Assembly (NCBI GenBank): GCA_964621785.1
Contig: CAZUPD010000010.1
Location: 43,159 to 107,158, forward strand
Reading direction: 5' to 3'
Source: JACKDW01 sp964621785
GTDB taxonomy: Bacteria; Myxococcota_A; Polyangia; Nannocystales; Nannocystaceae
DNA: 64,000 nucleotides
The notes below the pieces were generated by a model. It made no database searches. It was not told the origin of the DNA and worked only from the letters and a program-made list of their open reading frames with translations. Positions 1-8,275 of this stretch are shown in pieces. Both the position numbers and the translations under genes were made by a program. Numbering within the stretch: the stretch's first letter is position 1; every line of letters starts with the position of its first letter.

Positions 1-692
1 AGCGTCAGTAGGTAGTGGACATACTCGTGCACCGCGGTGTCGAGCCAGGGATAACCGCGCAGCATCACCCGCGGGCTGATCATCATGATCCGCCGATATT
101 TGGTCACGCCGACGGTCCCGGTCGTATAGATATTGTCCTTGGTCAGAGATGTCACCAGGGCCAGCTTGGCCGGGTCATCGTAGATTTCAAACCGGATCGG
201 GTGGTCGGGAAACACTCCGAATTGATGTCCGAGTTGCGCCCGGGCCTGGGTCATCGCGGCAAACAAATAGGGAGCCAGCAACGTATCCTTCGCGTCTGAG
301 AACACCACCACAACCTTGCCGTCGGGGCTGCGTAACTCGATCGCCTTACCCAACGCCCGGCGTTCGCCACGGGTCAACCGCAGGTAGCGTTCGGCGTCAG
401 AGCGCTGCGTCTCGGACAGGGCGTCCGAAGCAAGTGCATCTGCAATCAATCCCTCAGCCTGCTCGTACTTCCCCTCATAGAAACTGACCACACCCATGTA
501 GAGTTTACGCGCCGGCCCTTCGTTGAGTGCCGACGCGGCCCGCCGTGCAGCTGGGAGATTCCACTTCGTCAAGGCCTGTGCATAATCAACTTCAACGTCC
601 GCCGCGTGGGCTGTCGCAAGCGTGAGCGGTTGCGCCGGGGAGGCGGCCAGCACTCCGAAGGCGAGGCAAATACCCTGGAATACACGCCTCAT
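1..692 (-). CDS. Secreted TPR/peptidase-MA-like zinc metalloprotease, C-terminus off the left edge
   Basis: Reading the minus strand from the ATG at 692 gives an uninterrupted frame of 230 codons to the window edge. It starts MRRVFQGICLAFGVLAAS, a signal peptide, with a likely cleavage after the AHA before ADVEVD. A helical TPR-like stretch (residues about 35-100) follows, then a mixed domain ending in DTAVHEYVHYLL just before the edge. HEYVH is a HExxH zinc site of the gluzincin (peptidase MA-like) type, so the protein is probably an exported metalloprotease or an inactive relative. Its ATG overlaps the TGA of the upstream DUF4175 gene (ATGA), so the two are translationally coupled. The third zinc ligand should lie beyond position 1 and cannot be seen. 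Confidence 0.75.
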   Translation of the reverse strand, partial: MRRVFQGICLAFGVLAASPAQPLTLATAHAADVEVDYAQALTKWNLPAARRAASALNEGPARKLYMGVVSFYEGKYEQAEGLIADALASDALSETQRSDAERYLRLTRGERRALGKAIELRSPDGKVVVVFSDAKDTLLAPYLFAAMTQARAQLGHQFGVFPDHPIRFEIYDDPAKLALVTSLTKDNIYTTGTVGVTKYRRIMMISPRVMLRGYPWLDTAVHEYVHYLLT

Positions 693-3664
693 TGCAATAG
701 GTCCTCGTAGTAGCGCTGGACGGGCTCGTCAAACCCGTCCGGTGGATCTTCTTTCATTGCCTCGACTACCGCGTCACGCAACGAACGGTCGCGCTCGGCC
801 TCGGTCGAAGCCTCGTGCCGCTGTTGTGACCCAGTCGGTGGTGGCGGGGACGACTTGCGCAAACTGGCGATCGCCTGCTCGATCTCCTGCAGTGCATGTT
901 GTTGCTCATACAAGGCATCGGAGGGCTCGTATTTCCCCAGTTGCTGTGAACTCTCGCCCATGTATCCCGCAGCACGTTTCAGGGCTTCACGCCCGTGTTC
1001 GGGGAGCGGAGCCGACTGCTCGCTGTCGAGCAGTGCTTGGGCGCGTTGACGCAATCCCTGTTGACTGCTGTCGACCGACTCGTACTCGGCCTGTTGCTCA
1101 CCCGTTGGGGATGGCTTGGGAAGCATGTTTCGAAGTTCATCTCGTACGCGGTTCCCCCCGTCGCGCAGACGCTCGACCTTGGCCGACTCGCGCTCGACCC
1201 CCTGGGCATGTCTTGCAGCGTCCTCGAGGGCCATCAGGGCTTCTTGGGCGCGTTCGGCACTCGGCAACAGACTCGGGTTGGGCTTGTTGAGCTCCGCCTG
1301 CAACCGCTTGAGTGCCTGTCGACCATCCTCAAACGCGTTGCGAGCGTTGCGTCCGAGGCGGGCATCGCGAACCTCGTCAAATTGCTCGAGCAACTTTTCG
1401 ACCTGCTTGGCAAGGGAGGTTGCCTGTTTCTCCCCAACTTGAAGATCCGCCTGTGATGCGCGCTGTTGTTGGTGAAGCTCGCGACTGTGGCCCTTGACCC
1501 CGGTCTGGGCATCCTGGATCCGGCTCAACTCGCGCAAGAGGTCGAGCCGGGCTTGTTCCTCGGGGGAGAGTTGGGCTTGTGGTGTATCTGCAAGTTTCCC
1601 CTGGACATCATCCCGCAGTTTTTGAATCTCGGACAACGCATCACGGGCCTGCTGCAAGGCTCCATCGACATCCCCGCGGCGCAACTGCTCCATCACATCC
1701 TGGTGCGCGACCTGCTGCTCCATCGCCGCGAACGCATCGGAATTGAGGAATTCTGAGTTGAGCTCCTTGCGCAGCATGCTGCGGGCCTCGGCAACCCTCC
1801 GCAGATCGTCGCGCACTCGCTGGTGTAGCAACTCGATCTCCGCCCGCACGGATTCATCACCGGCTTTGAGCGCCTCGAGCAATTCGACCAACTTTTGCTG
1901 GCTGGCCTGCAAGCGGGCGACCAAACTCTCAATCTGCTCCATGATCTGTGTATCGACAAGATCGTCGAGGCGAATGATTTCATCCTCGAGTCCGGCGACT
2001 TCTTTGGCGTTGTGGCGGACCAATCCGGCAAACGCAGTGGGAAGCGTTGGGCTCGGAAGGCCCGTATCGGTAAACGTCGCCTGCTCGTGGAGTTGCGTCT
2101 CGTCTCGGTGCAACTTCACCAACCGCTCGTGGATGGCCGACAGCACCGCAACATCACGTTCGGGCGCCAGCGTGTCCACACTCAATGCCTCGATTGCTTG
2201 CGAGAGTTGACCCAGCAACATCGCACTCGCGGCCAGGACCGATCGCAGTTCGTAGAGGCGATCGCGTGGCAGCAGTGTTTCGCCTGATTCTTCGGACAGG
2301 GCAGGGGACGTCATCCGCGTCGCCAGCAGGTCGACCGCCGCATCGCGAAGCTCCCGCAGCGCAACCAAGTTCTCCTCGTGCCGACTTTCGGCATCCTCGA
2401 CCCGCAACTGCAAGACCGCCGAACGCGTGACCTTCCCCGGCGGATCGGGTAGCGGCTCCAACCCGAGGCCGGGATCGTTGTCGCGAACCTCGATCCAATA
2501 GGACAGCTCGACCCGGTCATCGACGGATAGGCTTTTGAGGTCCCAACTATAATGATGGTTCCACACGCGGGCGCCCGGTGGCGGTGGATCGATCGGTAGA
2601 CGAACCACGCGGGGTGCAGGCGCATCCTCGTCGGTCTCGCCAACAACTTCGGGCACTTCAAACACCAGTTCCGCTGCTGCCAACCCGAAGTCGTCGCGGG
2701 CGCGGAAGCGGAGGTCGACCACATCGGTCTCGGCTGCGTTGGCCTGTGAGCGCGGGAGCGGCAACAACTCGATCTCGGGTGGTTGGTCGACTTCTAGCTC
2801 GATCGGAAAGGTCGGAGCTTCGCGCCCGGTGGCATGCAGTTGCCAACTTCCCGACGAGCGAATCACAAACTGGCCGAGTAACTCGCCGTCGACTTCGACC
2901 AATGCGACCTCCTCAGCGGTTTCATCGCTGTCGTCGGTCACCAGCGTCAGGCGGAGATCGTCGGCATCGAGCGGCGTCACATTCACGCCGACTTCGGTTC
3001 CTGCCGGCACCCGCAACACGCCGCTCGGATTGACGAGAGATTGTGGTTGACGCCCGGTGTGTGATGGAAAAGTGAGGTCCAACACGAGTGAGGACCAAAT
3101 CGGGGAAGGCGGGCGCGGCGGATGTCCATCCCGGCCGGCGAGCAGGAGGGCAAAGCCAGTCGTGGTCTGCGGACTGAACACACCCACACCTGCACTGACA
3201 ACCGCCGCGGCGAGGAGCAATCCCGGAGCTCGAAGTTGCAAGCCGCGCGCGTAGCGAGCCGGATTCGGCCGGGTTCGGGCAAGCGATTCATCGATCCGTG
3301 CGATGAACAGATCCCGGAGTTCTCCGCGTTGGGGCTGCACGGCAAACTCGGCTGCCGCCAGCAAATCTTCGCGCAACGGAGCCTTCTGATCGATGGCGCG
3401 GGCGACGTTGACGAGACTTCGCAAGTGCAGCGCCCGGCGAGCCAGGGCGAGAGTGGTCAACGCCGCGAGTGCGGTGACCCCGCACAAGCACACGATGCGA
3501 AAAATATCTCCACGAAGGGTCCAGGCAGTGATCACGGCAAACAGGACAAACAACAGGCCGGACCCTGCCACGACCCACAATCCGGACCGAGCAGCAAGGC
3601 GCCGCAGTGATATCATGCGGACGCTCGCTAAGAACCGAGCCAAATGGCGTGGGGTCGTCTCCAT
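689..3664 (-). CDS. DUF4175 family membrane protein with long coiled-coil tail
   Basis: A very long minus-strand protein (about 991 residues from the ATG at 3664; an in-frame GTG at 3715 would add 17). Three hydrophobic segments lie near the N-terminus: LWVVAGSGLLFVLFAVITAW, then IFRIVCLCGVTALAAL, then GLLLAAAVVSAGVGVF. A beta-rich region with DDFGLAAAELVFEV follows, and then several hundred residues of Gln/Glu/Leu-rich coiled coil (LEQFDEVRDARLGRNARN, then GREALKRAAGYMGESSQQLG). This architecture is that of DUF4175 proteins of proteobacteria and Bacteroidota, whose function is unknown and which often sit beside MoxR/DUF58 genes. Here the downstream partner is the peptidase-MA-like gene. No clear Shine-Dalgarno separates the two possible starts. 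Confidence 0.8.
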   Translation of the reverse strand: METTPRHLARFLASVRMISLRRLAARSGLWVVAGSGLLFVLFAVITAWTLRGDIFRIVCLCGVTALAALTTLALARRALHLRSLVNVARAIDQKAPLREDLLAAAEFAVQPQRGELRDLFIARIDESLARTRPNPARYARGLQLRAPGLLLAAAVVSAGVGVFSPQTTTGFALLLAGRDGHPPRPPSPIWSSLVLDLTFPSHTGRQPQSLVNPSGVLRVPAGTEVGVNVTPLDADDLRLTLVTDDSDETAEEVALVEVDGELLGQFVIRSSGSWQLHATGREAPTFPIELEVDQPPEIELLPLPRSQANAAETDVVDLRFRARDDFGLAAAELVFEVPEVVGETDEDAPAPRVVRLPIDPPPPGARVWNHHYSWDLKSLSVDDRVELSYWIEVRDNDPGLGLEPLPDPPGKVTRSAVLQLRVEDAESRHEENLVALRELRDAAVDLLATRMTSPALSEESGETLLPRDRLYELRSVLAASAMLLGQLSQAIEALSVDTLAPERDVAVLSAIHERLVKLHRDETQLHEQATFTDTGLPSPTLPTAFAGLVRHNAKEVAGLEDEIIRLDDLVDTQIMEQIESLVARLQASQQKLVELLEALKAGDESVRAEIELLHQRVRDDLRRVAEARSMLRKELNSEFLNSDAFAAMEQQVAHQDVMEQLRRGDVDGALQQARDALSEIQKLRDDVQGKLADTPQAQLSPEEQARLDLLRELSRIQDAQTGVKGHSRELHQQQRASQADLQVGEKQATSLAKQVEKLLEQFDEVRDARLGRNARNAFEDGRQALKRLQAELNKPNPSLLPSAERAQEALMALEDAARHAQGVERESAKVERLRDGGNRVRDELRNMLPKPSPTGEQQAEYESVDSSQQGLRQRAQALLDSEQSAPLPEHGREALKRAAGYMGESSQQLGKYEPSDALYEQQHALQEIEQAIASLRKSSPPPPTGSQQRHEASTEAERDRSLRDAVVEAMKEDPPDGFDEPVQRYYEDLLQ

Positions 3665-3834
3665 TTTCGCGTAGCGCACAAGAAATGGTTTGTTTCGGTA
3701 TAACCGTATTGGCACCGCCCGTCACCCACCGCGGGCAACCAGTGACGAGGTCGAAAACCTCAGACAGGTGTCGAGAACGCTCCCCAAACCTCTGAATAGG
3801 GCATTCAAGGGCCCGTCCAAGGACGAAAGCAAAC

Positions 3835-4518
3835 GTGGTTTCTCCACAACCCGACGACCGTGTGTTGGTCGCAGCCTGCCAAGCCGGTGACAGGCAGGCA
3901 TTTAAGGTTCTGATGCAGCGCTACCAGCGCAAAGTGTACGCAATCGCGTACGGATTTCTCCGCAACCAAGAGGACGCGCTCGACGTGGTTCAAGAAAGCT
4001 TCATCAAGGTCCATCGCTACCTTGGCAAGTTTGAGGGCAACTCGAGCTTTTACACCTGGTTGTATCGCATCGTTACCAACCTCTGTATCGACCACATTCG
4101 CAAGAACAAGCGCCACCGGGCACTCGAGTTTGACGACGGGCTTCGCCACGACAAACGCGGCCAAGAGGCCATGAGCGTCGGAGCCAAGCCGCTGACAAAC
4201 TCGGGAGATCCGGCGCAGATGCTCAAACGCCGCGAGATTCTCGATGCCGTGCAAGACGGTCTGCAGTATCTCAGCGACAAGCATCGTGCCGTCATCGTCA
4301 TGCGCGAGCTTCAGGGCATGAGTTACGAAGAGATGGCCAAGGCCATGGGGTGCTCCAAGGGCACCATCATGAGTCGTTTGTTCCATGCTCGGAAAAACAT
4401 GCAGAAGCATCTAACTGAGCGCTTGGGGTACACCGGGGACGAAGCTGCGGCACGGGTGAAGCGAACCAATCAATCGTCGTCTGATGGGATCTCGACACGG
4501 GAGGCGGCCGTATCATGA
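3835..4518 (+). CDS. ECF-type RNA polymerase sigma factor (RpoE-like)
   Basis: A 227-residue sigma-70 family protein. Region 2 covers residues about 24-92 (FLRNQEDALDVVQESFIKVH and SFYTWLYRIVTNLCIDHIRK), which binds the core enzyme and the -10 element. Region 4 covers about 142-193 (LSDKHRAVIVMRELQGMSYE, then GCSKGTIMSRLFHARKNM), a helix-turn-helix for the -35 element. Regions 1 and 3 are missing, as in ECF sigma factors. The GTG start is preceded by AAGGACG 11 bases upstream. The gene overlaps the following membrane anti-sigma candidate by 4 bases (ATGA), the usual ECF arrangement, so it probably reports envelope stress. The linker between regions 2 and 4 is rather long and basic. Confidence 0.93.
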   Translation: MVSPQPDDRVLVAACQAGDRQAFKVLMQRYQRKVYAIAYGFLRNQEDALDVVQESFIKVHRYLGKFEGNSSFYTWLYRIVTNLCIDHIRKNKRHRALEFDDGLRHDKRGQEAMSVGAKPLTNSGDPAQMLKRREILDAVQDGLQYLSDKHRAVIVMRELQGMSYEEMAKAMGCSKGTIMSRLFHARKNMQKHLTERLGYTGDEAAARVKRTNQSSSDGISTREAAVS

Positions 4519-5204
4519 GCGGACATACGGAACAGGATTACTTGCAGTTACATGCATATTTTGATGGCGAACTGACAGGCCCAGAAGCCAGTTTGCTCGC
4601 CGACGAAGTTGCCCAAAATCCCGAGTTCGCCGATGAGCTCAAGGAGCTGGGCTTGTTTCACCAGGTCGTTGAGGCGAGTTTTGACTCCGTCGCCCAAGCC
4701 GTGCCGCAGGCCCGGTTTGAGCAGATCTGGGACGAGGTCGAGCGCACACTCGATGCCGACGCGCGCCTTCAGCAGGCCGCCGACGCGAGTGGCTCGTGGT
4801 GGACGCGAATCGGTAGCCTCTTGAGACCATTCGGGATTCCGGCAGCAGCAGTCGGAGGCGTCGCCGCGGCCTTCTACTTATTCGTCGGCAACGCCGAGCA
4901 AACCGAACCGCAAATCGCTGAGAATAAGGTCGCCGAGGAGGCGTCGAACGGGCCGGCTGAGACCAAATCGAGCGAGCCGCAACCGGAGCCTGCAAAGCAG
5001 ATGGCAGCAAATCCCGACACCCTTGCCCAAAAACCTGCGGATGAGCCGTTTCCGGCCCCCGCACCTGGGGTGGCGGAGTTCAAGCAGCTCGAGTTTGGTG
5101 TTAGTCGCGGTCACGTCGGAACACTCGAAGGCAAGTCGGGAACGGTCACCGTCGTGTTTCTCAACGAGGATGAGGAACCGGCATCGGGTGAGCGTCCACT
5201 GTAG
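4515..5204 (+). CDS. Membrane-anchored anti-sigma factor (zinc-motif-less)
   Basis: Starts inside the stop region of the sigma gene (ATGA overlap). The N-terminus DYLQLHAYFDGELTGPEASL has the fold signature of anti-sigma domains (DGEL). The His-x3-Cys-x2-Cys zinc site of ZAS-type anti-sigmas is absent; no cysteine is found in this region. A single membrane span (FGIPAAAVGGVAAAFYLFVG, residues about 106-125) is followed by a Glu/Ala/Pro-rich periplasmic linker and a short beta-like end (GKSGTVTVVFLNEDEE). It probably holds the sigma factor at the membrane and releases it on an envelope signal. The role is inferred from gene pairing and architecture; no specific family beyond the anti-sigma fold is claimed. 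Confidence 0.8.
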   Translation: MSGHTEQDYLQLHAYFDGELTGPEASLLADEVAQNPEFADELKELGLFHQVVEASFDSVAQAVPQARFEQIWDEVERTLDADARLQQAADASGSWWTRIGSLLRPFGIPAAAVGGVAAAFYLFVGNAEQTEPQIAENKVAEEASNGPAETKSSEPQPEPAKQMAANPDTLAQKPADEPFPAPAPGVAEFKQLEFGVSRGHVGTLEGKSGTVTVVFLNEDEEPASGERPL

Positions 5205-5213
5205 GGGTTGGCA

Positions 5214-5720
5214 ATGAAAGCGCGAAGTTTCTTAGCAACGGTATTGGCGGGGTGCTTGGTCCCTGCTCTTGCATTTACACCGGTTGTATTGACATCGAAT
5301 GTCACGCAAGCAGCCGCGAGCGAGGCAGAGTGTCAAGTTTACTCGGTGCTGGCCTCGAAAACGGGTGATGGCACCATCCCCGACAATCTCAAATTCCTCG
5401 CTGAGCAACTGCGAGACGACCAGTTCGCGGCATACAAGAGTTTTCGATTACTCGGCAATCAACGTCTGAGTCTCGATGTCAAACAACCCAAAAAGGCGTC
5501 GCTCAGCAGTGGACACAAACTCTCACTCGAGTATCTCGGTGCCAAGGAATCAAAGTTGCAGTTACATGCAACCCTCCTCTCACGAACAGATGACAAGCAG
5601 TTGTTCAACGCGATTTACAGCATCGACAACAACGGCTTGTTGATGATCGGCGGCGTCCGAGGTGATGGTGGCAAGGTGTTTTTCGCCATCCAGTGCCGCC
5701 TCAACAAAGCCGCGAAATAG
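5214..5720 (+). CDS. Small secreted protein of unknown function
   Basis: About 168 residues. The ATG at 5214 has a GGGG Shine-Dalgarno 6 bases upstream and is preferred over the in-frame TTG at 5208. The N-terminus MKARSFLATVLAGCLVPALA is a signal peptide with likely cleavage near TQAAA-SEA. The mature part is mixed alpha/beta (DNLKFLAEQLRDDQFAAYKS, then HATLLSRTDDKQLFNAIYSI). It has a single mature cysteine near the start (ECQVYS) and another near the end (FFAIQCRL), which could form a disulfide. It lies 9 bases after the anti-sigma gene and ends at a hairpin terminator, so it is the last gene of the sigma operon and may be the sensed or regulated product. I do not recognise a family. Confidence 0.75.
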   Translation: MKARSFLATVLAGCLVPALAFTPVVLTSNVTQAAASEAECQVYSVLASKTGDGTIPDNLKFLAEQLRDDQFAAYKSFRLLGNQRLSLDVKQPKKASLSSGHKLSLEYLGAKESKLQLHATLLSRTDDKQLFNAIYSIDNNGLLMIGGVRGDGGKVFFAIQCRLNKAAK

Positions 5721-5739
5721 CGCTCGCTCGGTTTGAGCC

Positions 5740-5767
5740 GAATGCCCGGGTCCACACCCGGGCATTC
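5740..5767 (+). terminator. Hairpin terminator of the sigma-factor operon
   Basis: A perfect 11-bp inverted repeat, GAATGCCCGGG / CCCGGGCATTC, with a 6-base loop, 20 bases after the stop codon at 5720. The following T run is short (ATTT), so rho-independent termination is likely but not strong. Confidence 0.7.
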
Positions 5768-5941
5768 GCAATTTCGCGGCTCTTGGGTGTGCGAAGTGAC
5801 GCGTGCTGGTGCATTTGGAACATACATACGTGATGAGGCGTTGCTTTTCTGGATCATCGGTTCCGGTTATGGTTGCGCCGTGCTGAAGCCCGTCTGTCAG
5901 TTCTTTTCCCGCCCGGGTGTCCGGTGTCGCGAGTCCGTCCG

Positions 5942-8275
5942 ATGTCCGAAGTGACAGCGAAACGCCGTAAAAAGTGGATGTATGTGGGCCTAGGCGGGCT
6001 TTTCGTAGTCGTCGCCGGAGCTGTGACTGCGGTTGCGACCTACCCGTCGTGGGCCGCCGGATGGGTCGAAGAGGAGCTTGTCGAGCGGTTGTCCAAGCGT
6101 CTCGGCGGGGAAGTAGGCATCGGCGCCCTGGAGCTCGATTACGATCGGGTGGTCCTGCGCGATGTCACGATCGAGCTTGATGATACACACATGATGTTTG
6201 CCAAAGTCGACATCTCAGTCGACCGCGATGCTCTGTGGAGTCGGCAGGTACGGGTCGTCGATGTCGGGGTCGAAGGTGGCGAAGTGGTCGGCGAGGTCGA
6301 CTCCTTGCGAGAAGTAGCGAGAAAGGTCGTTTCGCGGCGAGATGATGGGAACCAGGCCAAGGGCCGTATTTCCCTCACACCACAAAAACTCACGGTCTCC
6401 GACCTCGCAGTCAACATCGCCCGCGAGGGCACTGGTTCGCTGATGGGGGTGCTCGACGTCGAGGTTGTCCCGGCCGACAAACAAATTGCAGTTGCACTTA
6501 AAAAAGCTGTGATTGCGCGGGAGGGGGGCCGCGGACTCAAGGCCAGCCAAATCGAAACCTCACTCGCGTGGACGCGGACGGATGCTGGCATCGAACCCAC
6601 GTTCCCGTTGACCGTCAAGGTTCGCGGTGGTGCAACCTCGATCACCGAGAAAATCGCAGTTGCAGGGACCAACGGCTCGATCAGTATTGCAGATGCAAAG
6701 ATCTCGACCATTGGAATTGACCTGCGGGGAGGGTTCTCCGATCGTGATGGGGATGGTGACTCCGAACTTGCGGAGTTGTGGTCGCTACAGGGGGATGTGC
6801 AGCGCGACCTTTCGGTCGGCCAGATCACCCTCGAGATGAAGGCGTTTGAGCTTGGGCGCGTCCCCCAAGTGTTGGCCAATCTTCCTGTGGTGAAGTCCGA
6901 ATCGGCGACCGTCGGCGGCCAAGTTGCGGTCGACTTTGCCGAGGGCAAGGCGGCGGTCGAAGGCGATGTGGCGCTCGCGGGGCTCAACGTCAATCACCCA
7001 TTGCTCGCCCGGCATGTCGTTCCCGGAATCGGCTTTAACTTGGACTTCAAAGGTTCGATCGACCCGCAGGCACGGACCGTTGAAGTTGAACATGCAACCA
7101 TTACCCGGGGGGATGTGGCGCTCAAGCTCGACGGCGTGTTTGTACATCCGCCCACGCGCGAGCAACGGAAGTACAAGATCCATGCGCTGGTGCCCCAGGT
7201 CAACTGCCAGGACGTACTCGATGCACTGCCCCACGAGCTTGTGCCGAGCTTGGTGGGGATGAAAGTCGGCGGCAAATTTGGTCTCGACATCACGGCCGAC
7301 ATCGATTTTTCCAACCTCGAAGAGGCCACGCTTTCGGGCAAGGTCGACTACCTCGGTTGCAAAGTGAAGTCGGTGCCCGAGCTGTTGTCCGAGGCGCGTC
7401 TGCGTGGAACGTTTAGCCATCGTCCGGTGATGCGTGACGGCAGCATTCGCAAGATCGATCTGTTTCCCGGATCGGGCACGTACTCACCGTACGAGCAGAT
7501 TTCCAAGTACATGACCGACGCCGTGCGGACGACCGAGGACGGCGGGTTTTGGCGGCACAAAGGGTTTTTGCCGTCGCAGTTTGAAAAGGCTTTACGCCGC
7601 AACCTCGCCGCGGGTCGGATCCGGCTCGGGGCGTCGACCATCTCCATGCAGATGGTCAAGAACGTGTTGCTCAGCCACGAGCGGACGCTGTCCCGCAAGC
7701 TCCAGGAAATGGTGCTGACCTGGTACGTCGAACAGGTGTTAGACAAAAAGCGGATCATCGAGCTCTACCTCAATGTCATTGAGTTTGGGCCCGGGATCTA
7801 CGGCGTGACCCGGGCCTCTCGCCACTACTTTGGCAAGCACCCGCTGGAGATCAATCCGGCTGAAGCCGCCTATCTCGCGTTGATGTTGCCGAGTCCGGTG
7901 CGTCGCCACGTCCACTGGTGCGAGGGCAGTCTGAGCCCGCGGTTTGACAAAAAGCTGCGCAACATTCTGCGGTTGATGCACGAGCGTGGGCGCATCGATG
8001 CAGCGATCTACGAGCAGTGGAAAGACTTTCAAATCGTGTTTGACCACAGCGAACGCGATTCTCCGGATGCTTGCAAAGCACAGATCAAGCGTTTGATGGA
8101 GGCGACTTCGACCCAGCACGCGATGAGCGGAATGCTGAGTGGTGGATCCGATGTTCCCACCCCGGTCGGCGAACATCCCGTGCTCGACGATCCCGCGTTA
8201 GACTTCAGCGATGACCCGGCCGACGGCGAGGTCGACAAGCGTCCGGCGATGGACGGTGAAGACGAAGAGCGTTGA
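5942..8275 (+). CDS. AsmA-like domain fused to a GT51 peptidoglycan glycosyltransferase
   Basis: 777 residues from the ATG at 5942 (MSEVTAKRRKKWMYVGLGGL); a longer frame opens at 5873 but lacks support. After one membrane span come about 480 residues of repetitive beta structure resembling AsmA/TamB-type envelope proteins (VDVGVEGGEVVGEVDSLREV). A GT51 domain follows at about 515-680, with EDGGFWRHKG (Glu532, the expected catalytic acid), GASTISMQMVKN, RKLQEMVL and KKRIIELYLN. No transpeptidase SxxK, SxN or KTG motif follows, so it should polymerise glycan chains from lipid II but not cross-link them, like a monofunctional transglycosylase with a large periplasmic extension. Its GTG-started neighbour overlaps its end by 20 bases. 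The fold of the N-terminal part is an inference. Confidence 0.8.
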   Translation: MSEVTAKRRKKWMYVGLGGLFVVVAGAVTAVATYPSWAAGWVEEELVERLSKRLGGEVGIGALELDYDRVVLRDVTIELDDTHMMFAKVDISVDRDALWSRQVRVVDVGVEGGEVVGEVDSLREVARKVVSRRDDGNQAKGRISLTPQKLTVSDLAVNIAREGTGSLMGVLDVEVVPADKQIAVALKKAVIAREGGRGLKASQIETSLAWTRTDAGIEPTFPLTVKVRGGATSITEKIAVAGTNGSISIADAKISTIGIDLRGGFSDRDGDGDSELAELWSLQGDVQRDLSVGQITLEMKAFELGRVPQVLANLPVVKSESATVGGQVAVDFAEGKAAVEGDVALAGLNVNHPLLARHVVPGIGFNLDFKGSIDPQARTVEVEHATITRGDVALKLDGVFVHPPTREQRKYKIHALVPQVNCQDVLDALPHELVPSLVGMKVGGKFGLDITADIDFSNLEEATLSGKVDYLGCKVKSVPELLSEARLRGTFSHRPVMRDGSIRKIDLFPGSGTYSPYEQISKYMTDAVRTTEDGGFWRHKGFLPSQFEKALRRNLAAGRIRLGASTISMQMVKNVLLSHERTLSRKLQEMVLTWYVEQVLDKKRIIELYLNVIEFGPGIYGVTRASRHYFGKHPLEINPAEAAYLALMLPSPVRRHVHWCEGSLSPRFDKKLRNILRLMHERGRIDAAIYEQWKDFQIVFDHSERDSPDACKAQIKRLMEATSTQHAMSGMLSGGSDVPTPVGEHPVLDDPALDFSDDPADGEVDKRPAMDGEDEER

